64,000 nt of DNA from Prochlorococcus sp. AG-409-M05 (GTDB taxonomy: Bacteria > Cyanobacteriota > Cyanobacteriia > PCC-6307 > Cyanobiaceae). This document shows positions 16,930 through 33,219 of the stretch, one piece after another. The notes beneath the pieces were generated by a model. It was given only the letters and a program-made list of their open reading frames with translations. It made no database searches and had not been told where the DNA came from. A program made the translations under genes and the position numbers. The stretch is from contig QCKJ01000001.1 in NCBI GenBank assembly GCA_003215435.1, positions 124,001 to 188,000 on the forward strand, written 5' to 3'. Within the stretch, counting starts at the first letter, position 1, and each line of letters begins with the position of its first letter.

Positions 16930-18018
16930 TTAAGTCTTGTTCAACAATCTAGAAGATGCATGATGACGTCGGAGCTGTCCACATGCAGCATTTTGATCTA
17001 AGCCTCTACTAGGCCTCAATGTCACAGATATGCCTTCGTCTTCCAGGATACTTCGAAAAGCCTCAATTCGTTTCATAGAAGGACGTTCAAACGCAATGCC
17101 TTCTATTGGGTTATATGCAATAAGGTTCACATGACTCTGAAAGCCTCCAACTATGCCAGCTAATTCACGAGCTTGAAGAGGATGATCATTTATATCTCCC
17201 AAAAGGATATATTCAAAACTTATGCGTCTTCCAGTCAAATCAAGATAATGACGACAGTCCTCGAGTAATTTGTCTATTGGATAAGCGTGCGCAGTAGGGA
17301 TAATTTCCTCTCTTAACTTTTGACTGGGAGCATGAAGACTTACAGCAAGAGTGAACTGGACTCGCCCGAGGTGGTTCAAAGCTCGCTCGGCTAAATCAGG
17401 AAGAGTATCAGGTACACCAACCGTACTCAAAGTTATACGTCTTTGAGATATGCCCATTTCATTATTCAGACAAGAAATAGCCGCCAATACAGAATCGATA
17501 TTTAAAAGAGGTTCGCCCATCCCCATAAAGACAACATGAGACGGGCGTCGATCCATGGCCTCCCGCACACTCAAGACTTGATCAATAATTTCGTGAGCTC
17601 CTAATGAGCGTTGGATGCCACCAACACCTGTGGCACAAAAAGTACAAGCCATAGGACATCCAATTTGACTAGATACGCAGACAGTAAGTCGTCTTTTTGT
17701 TGGAATACCTACTGTCTCAATATTTTCGCCATCAATGGTTTCCAACAATAGTTTGGTCGTAGCATCCTTAGCAATTAAACGCCTCACTTCCCTTAAACGA
17801 CCAACTGTTATTCCTTCATTCTCAAGAAGTTTCCTCCAGCTCTTCGGTAAAACTGTAATGTCCTCTAGCTCTTTAATCCCTTTTTTATAAAGCCAATCAT
17901 GCAGTTGACGGCCTCGAAATGATGGCTGTCCTTGAGAAACAACCCACTCTTCAAGCTGCTTAAGACTCAGCCCTAGTAAAACATGGCTTTTATCACACAC
18001 AAACGAATCTATCGCCAA
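16930..18018 (-). CDS. rlmN: 23S rRNA (adenine-2503-C2) methyltransferase RlmN
   Basis: Radical SAM enzyme that methylates C2 of A2503 in 23S rRNA and A37 of certain tRNAs. The 4Fe-4S motif CxxxCxxC is CPMACTFC (Cys121, Cys125, Cys128); the C-terminal catalytic cysteine is in NAACGQLR. Other family segments are [12 protein letters not shown] and [12 protein letters not shown]. The longest reading starts at TTG 18018, overlapping the hli stop; a GTG at 18000 (after the hli stop) is an equally plausible start. It lies downstream of rpoC2 and hli on the same strand. Confidence 0.95.
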   Translation of the reverse strand: MAIDSFVCDKSHVLLGLSLKQLEEWVVSQGQPSFRGRQLHDWLYKKGIKELEDITVLPKSWRKLLENEGITVGRLREVRRLIAKDATTKLLLETIDGENIETVGIPTKRRLTVCVSSQIGCPMACTFCATGVGGIQRSLGAHEIIDQVLSVREAMDRRPSHVVFMGMGEPLLNIDSVLAAISCLNNEMGISQRRITLSTVGVPDTLPDLAERALNHLGRVQFTLAVSLHAPSQKLREEIIPTAHAYPIDKLLEDCRHYLDLTGRRISFEYILLGDINDHPLQARELAGIVGGFQSHVNLIAYNPIEGIAFERPSMKRIEAFRSILEDEGISVTLRPSRGLDQNAACGQLRRHHASSRLLNKT

Positions 18019-18164
18019 TTCAAAATGCCATGGCCCAATTTATATTCAACCAATACTAAAACAATAAAAGCCAACATTGCCAGTCGACCATTAAGGATCT
18101 CTGTATGTGAGTGGAAGCCGTATCGAGGCTTTCGACGGATAGGGATAAGTTTCGGTTCAATCAT
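18009..18164 (-). CDS. hli: High-light-inducible protein (Hli/Scp, one-helix chlorophyll-binding)
   Basis: A 51-residue protein, read from ATG 18164 on the minus strand. It contains [21 protein letters not shown], which is the chlorophyll a/b-binding motif (E, N, R in [10 protein letters not shown]), followed by one transmembrane helix. The N terminus is basic and soluble. Hli proteins bind chlorophyll and carotenoid at photosystem II assembly and repair sites and protect against excess light. The gene sits 55 bases after rpoC2 and its stop overlaps the longest rlmN reading. It could therefore be transcribed by read-through from the RNA polymerase operon or from its own promoter in that gap. 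Confidence 0.9.
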   Translation of the reverse strand: MIEPKLIPIRRKPRYGFHSHTEILNGRLAMLAFIVLVLVEYKLGHGILNWR

Positions 18165-18219
18165 TGACTTGGAAAATTAAAATTAATTTCTGAGAGATTT
18201 AATTTAAAAGTCATATAGG

Positions 18220-22353
<4,134 letters not shown>

Positions 22354-22396
22354 TTAGCAGGAGTGATAGTTAAAAAGAGAGAGGGTGTTGAGGAAT

Positions 22397-24301
22397 TTAC
22401 GTAACCGACACTGCATCAATAATCGTATGATTCATAACAACTCGACCAACAGTTGTAAGTATGTACCTACTAATAAGTCCTCCATCTTGATCTAAACGAT
22501 CTCGTCGATATGACCATTGTTCAATACGTGTTCCATCTGAGAGAGATTTCGTCTCAATAGGCTGTTCTAGCTCCTCCTCATCATCTACCTCGCCATTAAA
22601 ACGGACCCAAACCCAATCATGCAGGCCTAAGTGCTTATCTTCGAAAGACTGAATGACATCCTTAAGGCCTGCAAAAGTCCTAGATCTGTCGCCAAATTCA
22701 GGACGGGACAATCCTGGTTGCAAAGCAGTTAAATAATAAGAGCCAAGAACCATGTCCTGTGAAGGGGTAATAATTGGATCGCCTGTTGCTGGAGACAATA
22801 TATTGTTACTTGCAAGCATCAACATTCTGGCCTCAGTTTGAGCTTCAATCGCTAAGGGCACATGAACAGCCATCTGGTCACCATCAAAATCAGCATTGAA
22901 GGCTGGGCAGACCAAAGGATGCAATTGAATGGCTCGCCCATCGACAAGTTTTGGCTCAAACGCCTGTATGCCTAAGCGATGTAAGGTAGGCGCTCGGTTA
23001 AGAAGAATTGGATGTCCCTCAATCACCTCCTGTAAAACCTGCATCACTTCATCATCCGCTCTCTGTATTAACTTCTTTGCAGCTTTAATGTTGTTGACAA
23101 TATTTTGGCGAATTAGTCGATGTATGACAAAAGGTTGGAAAAGTTCTATTGCCATTTCTTTGGGCAATCCACATTGATGCATCTTTAACTTCGGGCCAAC
23201 AACAATGACTGATCGGCCAGAATAATCAACACGTTTACCCAAAAGATTCTGTCGAAAACGGCCTTGTTTTCCTTCAATAATGTCACTCAAAGATTTCAAT
23301 GGTCTGTTGTTTGCACCAACAACAGTTCTTCCTCTCCTTCCATTGTCGATTAATGCATCAACAGCCTCCTGAAGCATTCTCTTTTCGTTCCTAACGATAA
23401 TTTCTGGAGCAAGTATTTCCTGCAATCTGGCTAAACGGTTATTTCTATTAATTACCCTTCGATATAAATCATTTAAATCAGAAGTCGCGAATCTTCCTCC
23501 ATCAAGCTGCACCATTGGCCTAAGGTCCGGAGGGATAACCGGTATAGCATCCAAAACCATCCATTCAGGTGATGCATCAGTGGCTATAAAGTTATCAATT
23601 ACTCTCAATCTTTTTATAAGTTTTGCCCGCTTCTGACCTTTGCTCCCAGCTATTTGCTCCCTAAGTTCTTCCGCACTCTGTTTAAGGTCAATATCTTCTA
23701 GCAATTGCTTCAGTGCTTCAGCACCAATCCCAACTACAGGTTCATTCTCAATTATTGAATCTTCCGCATAAATCTCATCTTCAATTTCAAGCCATTCATC
23801 TTCGGTCAATAGCTGCTTATACTTCAGATCTTTATGATCACCAGGGTCAAGTACTACATAGCAGTTGAAATAAACAATCTGCTCAACATCCCTAAGAGGC
23901 ATATCAAGCAAAATGGCTACATAGCTTGGGATCCCTTTCAAATACCAAACATGAGAAACAGGTGCCGCAAGTTTGATAAAACCCATTCGATGCCTACGGA
24001 CCCTACTTTCGGTAACTTCAACCCCACATCGTTCACAAACTATTCCACGATGTCTAACACGTTTGTATTTACCACAATGGCACTCCCAATCCTTTGATGG
24101 GCCAAAAATCTTTTCACAAAACAAACCGTCCATTTCAGGCTTTAAGGTTCGATAATTTATAGTTTCGGGCTTAGTAACTTCTCCTACAACCTGGCCATTG
24201 GGCAATGTGCGCTGGCCCCACTCCATTACTCGATCAGGGGAAGCCAAGGTAATCTTGACGTAATCAAAGTGATTCTCAGTACGAAGGTTGCTGTTAGTCA
24301 T
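22397..24301 (-). CDS. rpoC1: DNA-directed RNA polymerase subunit gamma (RpoC1)
   Basis: N-terminal half of the split beta' subunit, called gamma in cyanobacteria (634 residues). It carries the zinc ribbon with Cys74, Cys76, Cys89 and Cys92 (CHCGKYK and CERCG) and the catalytic magnesium motif NADFDGDQM near residue 470. The clamp and active-site double-psi barrel lie here. ATG start at 24301. It lies 49 bases after rpoB and 46 before rpoC2, consistent with one operon. Confidence 0.98.
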   Translation of the reverse strand: MTNSNLRTENHFDYVKITLASPDRVMEWGQRTLPNGQVVGEVTKPETINYRTLKPEMDGLFCEKIFGPSKDWECHCGKYKRVRHRGIVCERCGVEVTESRVRRHRMGFIKLAAPVSHVWYLKGIPSYVAILLDMPLRDVEQIVYFNCYVVLDPGDHKDLKYKQLLTEDEWLEIEDEIYAEDSIIENEPVVGIGAEALKQLLEDIDLKQSAEELREQIAGSKGQKRAKLIKRLRVIDNFIATDASPEWMVLDAIPVIPPDLRPMVQLDGGRFATSDLNDLYRRVINRNNRLARLQEILAPEIIVRNEKRMLQEAVDALIDNGRRGRTVVGANNRPLKSLSDIIEGKQGRFRQNLLGKRVDYSGRSVIVVGPKLKMHQCGLPKEMAIELFQPFVIHRLIRQNIVNNIKAAKKLIQRADDEVMQVLQEVIEGHPILLNRAPTLHRLGIQAFEPKLVDGRAIQLHPLVCPAFNADFDGDQMAVHVPLAIEAQTEARMLMLASNNILSPATGDPIITPSQDMVLGSYYLTALQPGLSRPEFGDRSRTFAGLKDVIQSFEDKHLGLHDWVWVRFNGEVDDEEELEQPIETKSLSDGTRIEQWSYRRDRLDQDGGLISRYILTTVGRVVMNHTIIDAVSVT

Positions 24302-24350
24302 GAAAGGAATAGAAGTTATTAATAAAAGAGAGAAAAATGATTGTTAGAGA

Positions 24351-27300
24351 TCAATCATCGTCATAGTCACTCACCCCAAGTGATTCATACGTAGGCCTGC
24401 TAGGGGTACTTCTACGAGGATTTACATCCTGCATAAGGTCAACTTCCTTACCCTCATCGGTGTAAACAGCTATATCTAATCCCAGAGATTGAAGCTCCCT
24501 CATTAACACCTTAAATGACTCAGGAGTTCCAGGCCTTGGGATCGGTTTACCCTTGACAATTGCATTGAGAGCCTCATTCCTTCCCTGCATATCGTCAGAT
24601 TTAACAGTTAGAAGTTCCTGCAATGTATAAGCAGCGCCATAAGCCTCTAAAGCCCAAACCTCCATTTCACCAAGTCTTTGTCCACCTTGTTGCGCCTTAC
24701 CTCCTAAAGGCTGTTGAGTAACCAAAGAGTATGGTCCTGTTGATCGTGCATGGATCTTGTCATCAACAAGGTGAACCAACTTCAAGATCTGAGCGTAGCC
24801 AACAGTGACTGGCTGATCAAAGGGCTCACCTGAACGACCATCTATTAATTGCAGCTTTCCTGGGTTGTCCTTGTCATATACCCATTCTTTACCAGGCTGC
24901 TTAGCTGCCTCTTGGAGATAAGCCTCAACTGTCTGCTGGGACTTCTCCGCACCATACATTTCATCGAAAGGTACAACTTTTACTCGACAATTAAGGTTTG
25001 CAGCAGCCCATCCCATAAGACATTCAAAGACCTGGCCAACATTCATCCTGCTTGGAACACCCAAAGGGTTTAAGACGATATCCACAGGGGTGCCATCCGG
25101 CAAATAAGGCATATCTTCTCGAGGAAGAATCCTGCTGATAATCCCCTTGTTTCCATGTCTGCCTGCCATTTTGTCCCCGACCTGAATCTTGCGACGTTGA
25201 GCTACATAAACTCGAACGACCATATTTGCTCCGGGTGGCAACTCGTCTCCTTGCTCCCTGGTATAAATTCGGACATCAACAACCCGACCTCGTTCTGTAC
25301 TTGGAACGCGAAGGGAATTATCTCTAACATCTCGAGCCTTTTCTCCAAAAATTGCACGTAAAAGCTTCTCTTCAGGAGGCTGATCGGACTCACCTTTAGG
25401 TGTCACCTTGCCAACAAGAATATCGCCACTCTCTACAAAAGCTCCGATCCTAATGATGCCCATTTCATCAAGACTCCCAAGACTATCCTCTGCGACATTT
25501 GGAATCTCACGAGTTATCTCTTCAGGGCCAAGCTTTGTTTGTCTAGCCTCAATCTCATACTTCTCGATATGAACGGAAGTATACAAATCGTCCTTTACAA
25601 GTCGTTCACTAACAAGAATCGCGTCTTCATAGTTATAGCCCTCCCAGGGCATGTAAGCGACAAGTACATTTTGACCTAAAGCAATCTCACCCCCTTCACA
25701 AGCAGAACCATCTGCAAGAACTTGCCCGGCAATAACAGAATCTCCCTGTAGAACAATCGGTCGCTGATTTAAACAAGTGTCTTGATTTGAACGTTGATAT
25801 TTCTGCAAGTAATGCGTATGTTCCTCACCACTCTCATCCTGAACAACAATCGCAGTTGCATCGACAAATGTGACTGTCCCATTGACACGAGAAATAGGCA
25901 CCATCCCAGAGTCTCGTGCAACTTGAGTCTCAAGCCCTGTTCCTACCAAAGGTCTCTCTGGACGCAAAAGAGGGACAGCTTGGCGCTGCATATTGGACCC
26001 CATAAGTGCCCTATTAGCATCATCATGTTCAAGGAAAGGTATGAGCGAAGTAGCTACGGAAATAACTTGAACAGGAGAGAGCTGCACATAGTCAACTTGC
26101 TCAGGAGGAACTTTCTCAAAATCCTGGCGATATCTAACTGGAATAAGATCCGCCAAAATTTTTCCTGCTGAATCAGTAGCAACATCACCAGGCGCTACTC
26201 TGCATTCATCTTCAAGATCAGCTGAAAGGTATATAGGGTCGCCAGACTTGATTACTATCCCTTCTTCAACCTTCCAGAAAGGAGTCTCAATAAATCCATA
26301 TTTATTTACTCTTGCATGGGTGGCCAACGAATTAATCAACCCAGCATTAGGCCCTTCAGGAGTCTCAATCGGGCAAAGTCTTCCGTAATGAGAAGGGTGT
26401 ATATCTCTTACAGCGAATCCTGCTCTCTCTCTCGTCAACCCTCCGGGGCCTAAAGCTGAAATCCGACGTTTATGAGTCAATTCAGCCAATGGATTGGTCT
26501 GATCCATAAACTGACTTAACTGACTAGAGCCAAAAAACTCTTTAATAGCAGCTACAAGTGGCTTTGGATTGACTAGTTGAGCAGGCGTCAATGAATCCGT
26601 TTCGCCAACAGTCATCCTTTCCTTAATAATGCGCTCAAGTCGATTAAGCCCTACTCGCACCTGGTTTTGTAAAAGTTCCCCTACTGATCGAACCCTTCGA
26701 TTCCCTAGGTGATCTATATCGTCAAGGCTTGCACCACCAACATCAAGCTCCAAATTAATTAAGTAATCAATTGTTGAAAGAACATCTTCATGAGTCAATG
26801 TCCTAACTGTGTCAGGGACTGTAAGCCGTAACTTCTTATTAATCTTGTAACGTCCAACATGACCCAAGTCATAACGTTTAGGGTCAAAAAATCTTGTTTG
26901 TAAGAGCTGCTGTCCACCACTTACTGAAGGAGGTTCTCCAGGACGAAGTTTCTTGTAAAGTTCAAGTAATGCCTGGTCTTCAGAGCTAATTCCTTCTTCA
27001 TTAGCTGCTTCAATAGATTTCTTATAGAATTCTGGATGACGAAGCTTATCTAAAACATCATTATCAGAAAGTCCCATTGCCCGCATAAGAACATGGGCAT
27101 TGATTTTTCTAGTTTTGTCAACACGAACATGCAATAAATCATTCTTATCAGTCTCGAATTTTAGCCATGCACCTCTGTTTGGAATAACGCTCGCATTGTA
27201 TGTTCTGCGTCCATTCTTATCTTGCTCATCTTTAAAATAAACACCAGGACTCCTAACAATCTGGTTAACAATTACCCTCTCAGCACCATTAATAATAAAA

Positions 27301-27644
27301 GTGCCTCTTTCTGTCATTAAAGGGAGCTCACCTATAAAAACCTCCTGCTCCTTAATCTCACCAGTCTCCTTATTTAATAAACGGCAAGTCACATACATCT
27401 GAGAAGCAAAAGTTGCATCCCTTCTTTTTGCTTCTTCAACATCATGACGAGGTCTTTTAAGACGATACTCACTCCCTACAAAATGAAGTTCTAATTTCCC
27501 CGTATAGTCAGTAATAGGAGAGAAGCTCTCCAACTCCTCAATAAGACCTTTTTCTAGAAACCATTTAAAGCTGGCACGCTGCACCTCTACCAAATCGGGC
27601 AAATAGGTTGCTGTCTTAGCTACCTGAATGGAGCTTCTGCTCAT
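24351..27644 (-). CDS. rpoB: DNA-directed RNA polymerase subunit beta (RpoB)
   Basis: The 1097-residue beta subunit. Recognisable are the rifampicin-pocket region with [21 protein letters not shown], the [12 protein letters not shown] segment, the GRHGNKG stretch and the C-terminal [25 protein letters not shown] start at 27644. It begins the rpoB-rpoC1-rpoC2 transcript. The gap upstream to tatD is 284 bases, unusually long for this region, and contains a strong nested hairpin (27718-27779) probably within the leader. Confidence 0.98.
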   Translation of the reverse strand: MSRSSIQVAKTATYLPDLVEVQRASFKWFLEKGLIEELESFSPITDYTGKLELHFVGSEYRLKRPRHDVEEAKRRDATFASQMYVTCRLLNKETGEIKEQEVFIGELPLMTERGTFIINGAERVIVNQIVRSPGVYFKDEQDKNGRRTYNASVIPNRGAWLKFETDKNDLLHVRVDKTRKINAHVLMRAMGLSDNDVLDKLRHPEFYKKSIEAANEEGISSEDQALLELYKKLRPGEPPSVSGGQQLLQTRFFDPKRYDLGHVGRYKINKKLRLTVPDTVRTLTHEDVLSTIDYLINLELDVGGASLDDIDHLGNRRVRSVGELLQNQVRVGLNRLERIIKERMTVGETDSLTPAQLVNPKPLVAAIKEFFGSSQLSQFMDQTNPLAELTHKRRISALGPGGLTRERAGFAVRDIHPSHYGRLCPIETPEGPNAGLINSLATHARVNKYGFIETPFWKVEEGIVIKSGDPIYLSADLEDECRVAPGDVATDSAGKILADLIPVRYRQDFEKVPPEQVDYVQLSPVQVISVATSLIPFLEHDDANRALMGSNMQRQAVPLLRPERPLVGTGLETQVARDSGMVPISRVNGTVTFVDATAIVVQDESGEEHTHYLQKYQRSNQDTCLNQRPIVLQGDSVIAGQVLADGSACEGGEIALGQNVLVAYMPWEGYNYEDAILVSERLVKDDLYTSVHIEKYEIEARQTKLGPEEITREIPNVAEDSLGSLDEMGIIRIGAFVESGDILVGKVTPKGESDQPPEEKLLRAIFGEKARDVRDNSLRVPSTERGRVVDVRIYTREQGDELPPGANMVVRVYVAQRRKIQVGDKMAGRHGNKGIISRILPREDMPYLPDGTPVDIVLNPLGVPSRMNVGQVFECLMGWAAANLNCRVKVVPFDEMYGAEKSQQTVEAYLQEAAKQPGKEWVYDKDNPGKLQLIDGRSGEPFDQPVTVGYAQILKLVHLVDDKIHARSTGPYSLVTQQPLGGKAQQGGQRLGEMEVWALEAYGAAYTLQELLTVKSDDMQGRNEALNAIVKGKPIPRPGTPESFKVLMRELQSLGLDIAVYTDEGKEVDLMQDVNPRRSTPSRPTYESLGVSDYDDD

Positions 27645-27717
27645 GCGAAGAAATGCAGTGGAGAAGTTTAAAAATTAAAATCTGGAATTAATTAAAAGTG
27701 TGTTCGTAAGATTCCCA

Positions 27718-27779
27718 CCTTGAACCGCTAATCAGGAATAACCATCAGAAAGGTGGTTATCAAGACTCATAGTTCAAGG
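27718..27779 (-). promoter_or_regulatory. Nested hairpin in the rpoB leader
   Basis: Outer 8-bp perfect stem CCTTGAAC/GTTCAAGG (27718-27725 with 27772-27779) encloses a 7-bp perfect stem ATAACCA/TGGTTAT (27738-27744 with 27754-27760, 9-base loop). It lies about 75-135 bases upstream of the rpoB start. No U-run follows, so a simple terminator is unlikely; an attenuator, antitermination site or RNase-processing element is possible. Confidence 0.5.
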
Positions 27780-27928
27780 AGTTCTCTCTAATCCGCAGTC
27801 AGTCACAGTCGATCTGAAGGAGAGTCGAGGTCAAATTGGAATCGACGCAGGGTTTCCCACACCATTTCCAGGGCAATTTTTAATCTTACACTCGTATCGA
27901 CACCAGTTACAAGTTTTTACTGACTAAA

Positions 27929-28711
27929 TCAAGGAAGTCCAAATAATTTTCTGGCATTTTCTGTGCTGCTTGTCGCAACTTCTTCAAAGGATTGCTCTCT
28001 AAGGTTCGCAACTCTGGTTGCCACAGCATGAACATTCGCCGGTTCATTACGTTTCCCCCTATATGGCACTGGAGAAAGGAATGGACAATCTGTTTCAACC
28101 AAAAATCGGTCCTGAGGCACATGAGAAGCACAATGATGTATTGATTCTGCTTTTGGGAAAGTGACTGTTCCACTAAAACTAATAAAAAAGCCTAGCTCTA
28201 GAAACTCATTCATCTCTTCTAATGTGCCTCCCCAGCAATGCATAACCCCCCTAGGGCATTTGGCATTTCGGTATCTGTATCTAAGCTCCTCAAGCATTGG
28301 TCCAGCAGCATCACGACAATGAACAATTACAGGCAAATCCAAGTTCACTGCTAAATCAAGCTGAGGCCTTAATACCGCCAGTTGTTCTTGAAGATTAGAG
28401 TCTCGGAACAAATCAAGTCCCAGCTCTCCAACAGCCACGACACGTTGATCACTTTTGGCAGCACTATGAAGGACTGAAATGCTATCTGCTGACCAATGAT
28501 GAGTGTCAAGAGGATGAACACCCACTGAATACCGCAACTCGGGAAAGCGATCTGCCAAGGCACGTATCCCTGGTATTTCACCTGTTTCAACGCAGGCATG
28601 TAAAAGGCTAACGACGCCGGCACTTCGCCATCTTTCTGCAACCTGCTCTAAATCATCATCAAAATTACGAAAGACAAGATGGCAATGACTATCTATAAGT
28701 GCAGGGGACAA
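27929..28711 (-). CDS. tatD: TatD family metal-dependent deoxyribonuclease
   Basis: A 260-residue TIM-barrel hydrolase of the TatD/YcfH type. Metal ligands begin with DSHCHL (His9, His11); AVGELGLDLFRD carries the bridging glutamate. VIVHCRDAAGP and GVMHCWGG supply further histidines, and VETDCPFLSPVPYRGKRNEP is the family signature near the C terminus. Relatives act as 3'-5' exonucleases on DNA and in DNA repair; the exact role here is not known. TTG start at 28711. It lies between rpsT and rpoB on the same strand. Confidence 0.93.
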   Translation of the reverse strand: MSPALIDSHCHLVFRNFDDDLEQVAERWRSAGVVSLLHACVETGEIPGIRALADRFPELRYSVGVHPLDTHHWSADSISVLHSAAKSDQRVVAVGELGLDLFRDSNLQEQLAVLRPQLDLAVNLDLPVIVHCRDAAGPMLEELRYRYRNAKCPRGVMHCWGGTLEEMNEFLELGFFISFSGTVTFPKAESIHHCASHVPQDRFLVETDCPFLSPVPYRGKRNEPANVHAVATRVANLREQSFEEVATSSTENARKLFGLP

Positions 28712-28808
28712 AGTTAATCAGGTGCAATAGATAGATTCATTCTGCCTTGTGGAATCTAAAAAAGTTTTCTACCGGGTATTGATAATGAGGAATTGTCAAG
28801 CAATTTTG

Positions 28809-29111
<303 letters not shown>

Positions 29112-29229
29112 TTAAATTCAGTAATTCCATACCCTAACCCAGAGCCTTACCTAATGGGCAAAGATCGGCTTAAAATCAAGTGCATAATTGAAAATGAACT
29201 TATTTTGAAATTTCAATATAGAAGGGATA

Positions 29230-30576
29230 ATGCAAAGCAATGAGTTGGTTTCAGACAGTTCTTCGAAGCTAATGCGTTTGACTGAAAATCATGATCAAGC
29301 AAAGCTTGCGCTTGACAGGCTCTTAGAAAGAACAACTGGCAGCTCCCAAAAAGAAGCCGCTAGAACAGTCGAAGAAATTATTGAGAAGGTGAAAAAAGAA
29401 GGAGATGATGCCGTTATTACTTATACAGAAAAATTTGATGGCTATAGACCATATCCATTAAAGGTATCGCAAGAAGATCTAGAACAGGCATGGCATGAAA
29501 CACCTACTGAATTAAAAGCTGCTCTAGAGCTAGCAAATAAAAGAATCCGAGAGTTCCACCAACAACAGCTCCCAAAGGATCTAATTATCAAGGGCATTCA
29601 TGGAGAAATGCTTGGCCGCCGATGGAAGCCAGTAGAGAATGCAGGAATATATATTCCTGGTGGCAGAGCTTGCTATCCAAGTACGGTACTTATGAACGCT
29701 ATTCCAGCAAAAGTTGCTGGAGTCAAAAGAATAGTGATGACATCCCCTGGTGGGGCCGATGGGAAACTAGACAAAACAGTTCTTGCAGCAGCATTTTTAA
29801 CAGGCATCCAAGAGGTAATTCGAATTGGTGGTGCCCAAGCAATTGCTGCTCTTGCATATGGGACCAAGTCGATCCCAAAAGTTGATGTAATAACAGGTCC
29901 AGGGAATATCTTTGTAACCCTTGCCAAAAAAGCAGTCTATGGACAAGTAGGAATTGACTCGCTTGCAGGTCCTAGTGAAGTTTTGATCATTGCTGATCAC
30001 ACTGCTCGAGCTGAACAAGTAGCTAGTGATCTCCTTGCACAAGCCGAACATGACCCCCTGGCCGCTTCAATACTTCTCACAACTGAAAGAAGTCTCGCGG
30101 AGGCTATCCCTAAGCAATTAAAGCTACAACTCAGAGAACATCCCCGTAAAGAGATATGCGAAGCGTCTCTCCAAGAATGGGGGCTAATTGTGATTTGCGG
30201 AAATCTGGAACAGTGTGCTGAGCTAAGTGATCATTTTTCTCCAGAACATCTTGAGTTACTTGTAAAGGACCCTAAGTCTCTTGCAGAGCGAATCAAAAAT
30301 GCTGGCGCCATTTTTCTTGGACCATGGAGTCCAGAAGCAGTAGGTGATTATCTTGCTGGCCCAAACCACACTTTGCCAACTTCTGGTACAGCAAGATTCA
30401 GCGGTGCTTTAAGCGTGGAAACCTTCCTGAAAAACACTTCTTTAATAGAGTTCAATAAAGAGGCTCTTGAGGCCACTTGCAAATCTGTGGAGCTCTTAGC
30501 TGAAAGTGAAGGTTTATATAGCCACGCAGAATCAATACGAATTCGACTACCTCGAAAACCACCTAATCTGATTTAA
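29230..30576 (+). CDS. hisD: Histidinol dehydrogenase
   Basis: Zinc-dependent enzyme that oxidises L-histidinol to L-histidine in two NAD-linked steps, the end of histidine synthesis. Features include [19 protein letters not shown], the [14 protein letters not shown] glycine-rich region, and [11 protein letters not shown] with the zinc-binding Gln and His. The catalytic His pair region is [11 protein letters not shown], and [15 protein letters not shown] is near the end. Length is 448 residues, with a short N-terminal extension; start ATG 29230. The 3' end overlaps convergent rpiA by 14 bases. Confidence 0.97.
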   Translation: MQSNELVSDSSSKLMRLTENHDQAKLALDRLLERTTGSSQKEAARTVEEIIEKVKKEGDDAVITYTEKFDGYRPYPLKVSQEDLEQAWHETPTELKAALELANKRIREFHQQQLPKDLIIKGIHGEMLGRRWKPVENAGIYIPGGRACYPSTVLMNAIPAKVAGVKRIVMTSPGGADGKLDKTVLAAAFLTGIQEVIRIGGAQAIAALAYGTKSIPKVDVITGPGNIFVTLAKKAVYGQVGIDSLAGPSEVLIIADHTARAEQVASDLLAQAEHDPLAASILLTTERSLAEAIPKQLKLQLREHPRKEICEASLQEWGLIVICGNLEQCAELSDHFSPEHLELLVKDPKSLAERIKNAGAIFLGPWSPEAVGDYLAGPNHTLPTSGTARFSGALSVETFLKNTSLIEFNKEALEATCKSVELLAESEGLYSHAESIRIRLPRKPPNLI

Positions 30577-31276
30577 GCGATCTAACACCAGGAGACCCTT
30601 CGTTAATTTGGCCCACCAAAACCTCATCCGTAAGATTTACAAAAAGACCATTCTCCAAAACCCCAGGGATATTGTTTATAACTAACTCGAGGTTTTGAGG
30701 GTCTTCAATTCCTTCATTCATTTTTAAATCCAGAATCAAATTTCCTTGGTCCGTTACAACTGGGCCTGCCTTTTGCTTCGCCATTCTTAAATCAGCTACC
30801 CCTCCAAGCTCATTTAAATGGGTTTTAACTTGATTCCATGCACTAGGAATTACTTCTACAGGCAATAAAAACTCCAAATTAAGCCGTTCAACAAGCTTTG
30901 TTGAATCAACGACTACAAGGAACCTATTTGCCCTACTTGCTACAAGCTTTTCCTGGACGTGACAAGCACCTCCTCCTTTAATTAACTGAAAAGATGGATC
31001 CACTTCATCAGCCCCATCTATTGCTAAATCAATACGGTCTACTGCGCTGAGATTAAGTAATGGAATTCCCAAGTCGGAGGCCATAACCTCCCCCTGAAAA
31101 GAGGTGGTGACTCCCACAATATTCTTTAATTCACCAGCAGATAACTTTTCTGCAAGCCTCCGAATCATAAGTGCAGCCGTAGACCCCGACCCAAGTCCAA
31201 CAATCATTCCATCTTGTATCTGCTCTACTGCGGCGATAGCAACCGCCTGCTTCATCTGTGCTTGAAGATCAGACAT
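30563..31276 (-). CDS. rpiA: Ribose-5-phosphate isomerase A
   Basis: Interconverts ribose 5-phosphate and ribulose 5-phosphate in the pentose phosphate and Calvin cycles. Family marks are the N-terminal [15 protein letters not shown] phosphate-binding segment, [11 protein letters not shown] and [15 protein letters not shown]. Length is 237 residues. ATG start at 31276. It converges on hisD with 14 bases of overlap and lies 36 bases downstream of the HtrA-type protease gene on the same strand. Confidence 0.96.
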   Translation of the reverse strand: MSDLQAQMKQAVAIAAVEQIQDGMIVGLGSGSTAALMIRRLAEKLSAGELKNIVGVTTSFQGEVMASDLGIPLLNLSAVDRIDLAIDGADEVDPSFQLIKGGGACHVQEKLVASRANRFLVVVDSTKLVERLNLEFLLPVEVIPSAWNQVKTHLNELGGVADLRMAKQKAGPVVTDQGNLILDLKMNEGIEDPQNLELVINNIPGVLENGLFVNLTDEVLVGQINEGSPGVRSLKSD

Positions 31277-31312
31277 TATTAAAGAATCAGTCCAGTGACG
31301 GTAGCAAGAAGC

Positions 31313-32491
<1,179 letters not shown>

Positions 32492-32634
32492 CTACAGATA
32501 AGGGGGTAAGGGAAAGAATTAAGTTCGAGGCTTAGATATTTTCAGGCAGTAAGTTAATGGTTTCTTCAACTGCTGAAGACATTAGTCAACTAAGTCGATA
32601 GACAATCAAGTAGATTAGTTGTGTCTGGCGGGTT

Positions 32635-32686
32635 CCTCCTTTGGGAGGCAGGTCAATTCTGCATCCGGTCGGACAAGCAGTCCGAC
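32635..32686 (+). promoter_or_regulatory. Two-hairpin leader ahead of rimP
   Basis: Stem 1 is CCTCC (32635-32639) with GGAGG (32644-32648). Stem 2 is a perfect 7-bp GTCGGAC/GTCCGAC (32668-32674 with 32680-32686, 5-base loop) ending 12 bases before the TTG start of rimP, right over the ribosome-landing zone. Both are GC-rich against an AT-rich background. Possible translational control of the rimP-nusA-infB operon; no known riboswitch family recognised. Confidence 0.45.
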
Positions 32687-32698
32687 ACTATTTAAACC

Positions 32699-33166
32699 TT
32701 GCCTCACCCCCTCCTCCCGGACCTAGAGCTCCTTGCCTCTTCAACCGCAGAGGAGAATGGCTTTGATCTTTGCACGGTTCAATTACTCACTCATCAAGTG
32801 CCGATAACCATGCAGGTTCAAATTCGCAAAATGGGAGGAGAAGGTGTTTCTCTCGATGATTGTGCAAACTTCAGCGGCCCAATGGGTGAGGCTCTGGACA
32901 AATCTCAATTAATTAATGAAGCTTATGTTCTAGAAGTCAGCAGTCCAGGAATCAGTAGTGAGCTAAATAGTGAGAAAGACTTTATAACCTTTCAAGGATT
33001 TCCTATCGAGGTTGTCTATCTCAATGACAAAGGCTCGGAAGCTCACCTGGAAGGCAGGCTACATGAAAGATCACAAGACAATCTCCAACTCAACATCAAA
33101 GGAAGAATTAAACAAATTCCTCGTGAGAAAATTAATTCTGTTCGTCTAACCAACCACACGAGCTAA
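32699..33166 (+). CDS. rimP: Ribosome maturation factor RimP
   Basis: A 155-residue factor for 30S subunit assembly. The N-terminal segment MPHPLLPDLELLASS is typical of marine picocyanobacterial RimP, and YVLEVSSPGISSEL is the family hallmark. The start is TTG at 32699, supported by the conserved N terminus. It is first in a rimP-nusA-ylxR-infB run, the classic nusA-infB operon order, and lies just after a two-hairpin leader. Confidence 0.93.
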   Translation: MPHPLLPDLELLASSTAEENGFDLCTVQLLTHQVPITMQVQIRKMGGEGVSLDDCANFSGPMGEALDKSQLINEAYVLEVSSPGISSELNSEKDFITFQGFPIEVVYLNDKGSEAHLEGRLHERSQDNLQLNIKGRIKQIPREKINSVRLTNHTS

Positions 33167-33219
33167 TTACCTCAAACATTTATCACCTCCTCATCTAAAT
33201 TATTCCCAACCCATCATCG

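Noticed and set aside
17983-18180. Plus-strand 65-codon frame over the rlmN/hli junction
   Set aside because: It is the antisense reading of the real hli gene, whose minus-strand frame carries the chlorophyll-binding motif.
27907-28173. Minus-strand 88-codon frame over the end of tatD
   Set aside because: It is an out-of-frame reading of the TatD C-terminal region; the TatD frame holds all the metal-site motifs.
28369-28641. Minus-strand 90-codon frame inside tatD
   Set aside because: Shadow frame fully inside the confident TatD gene, with no family features.
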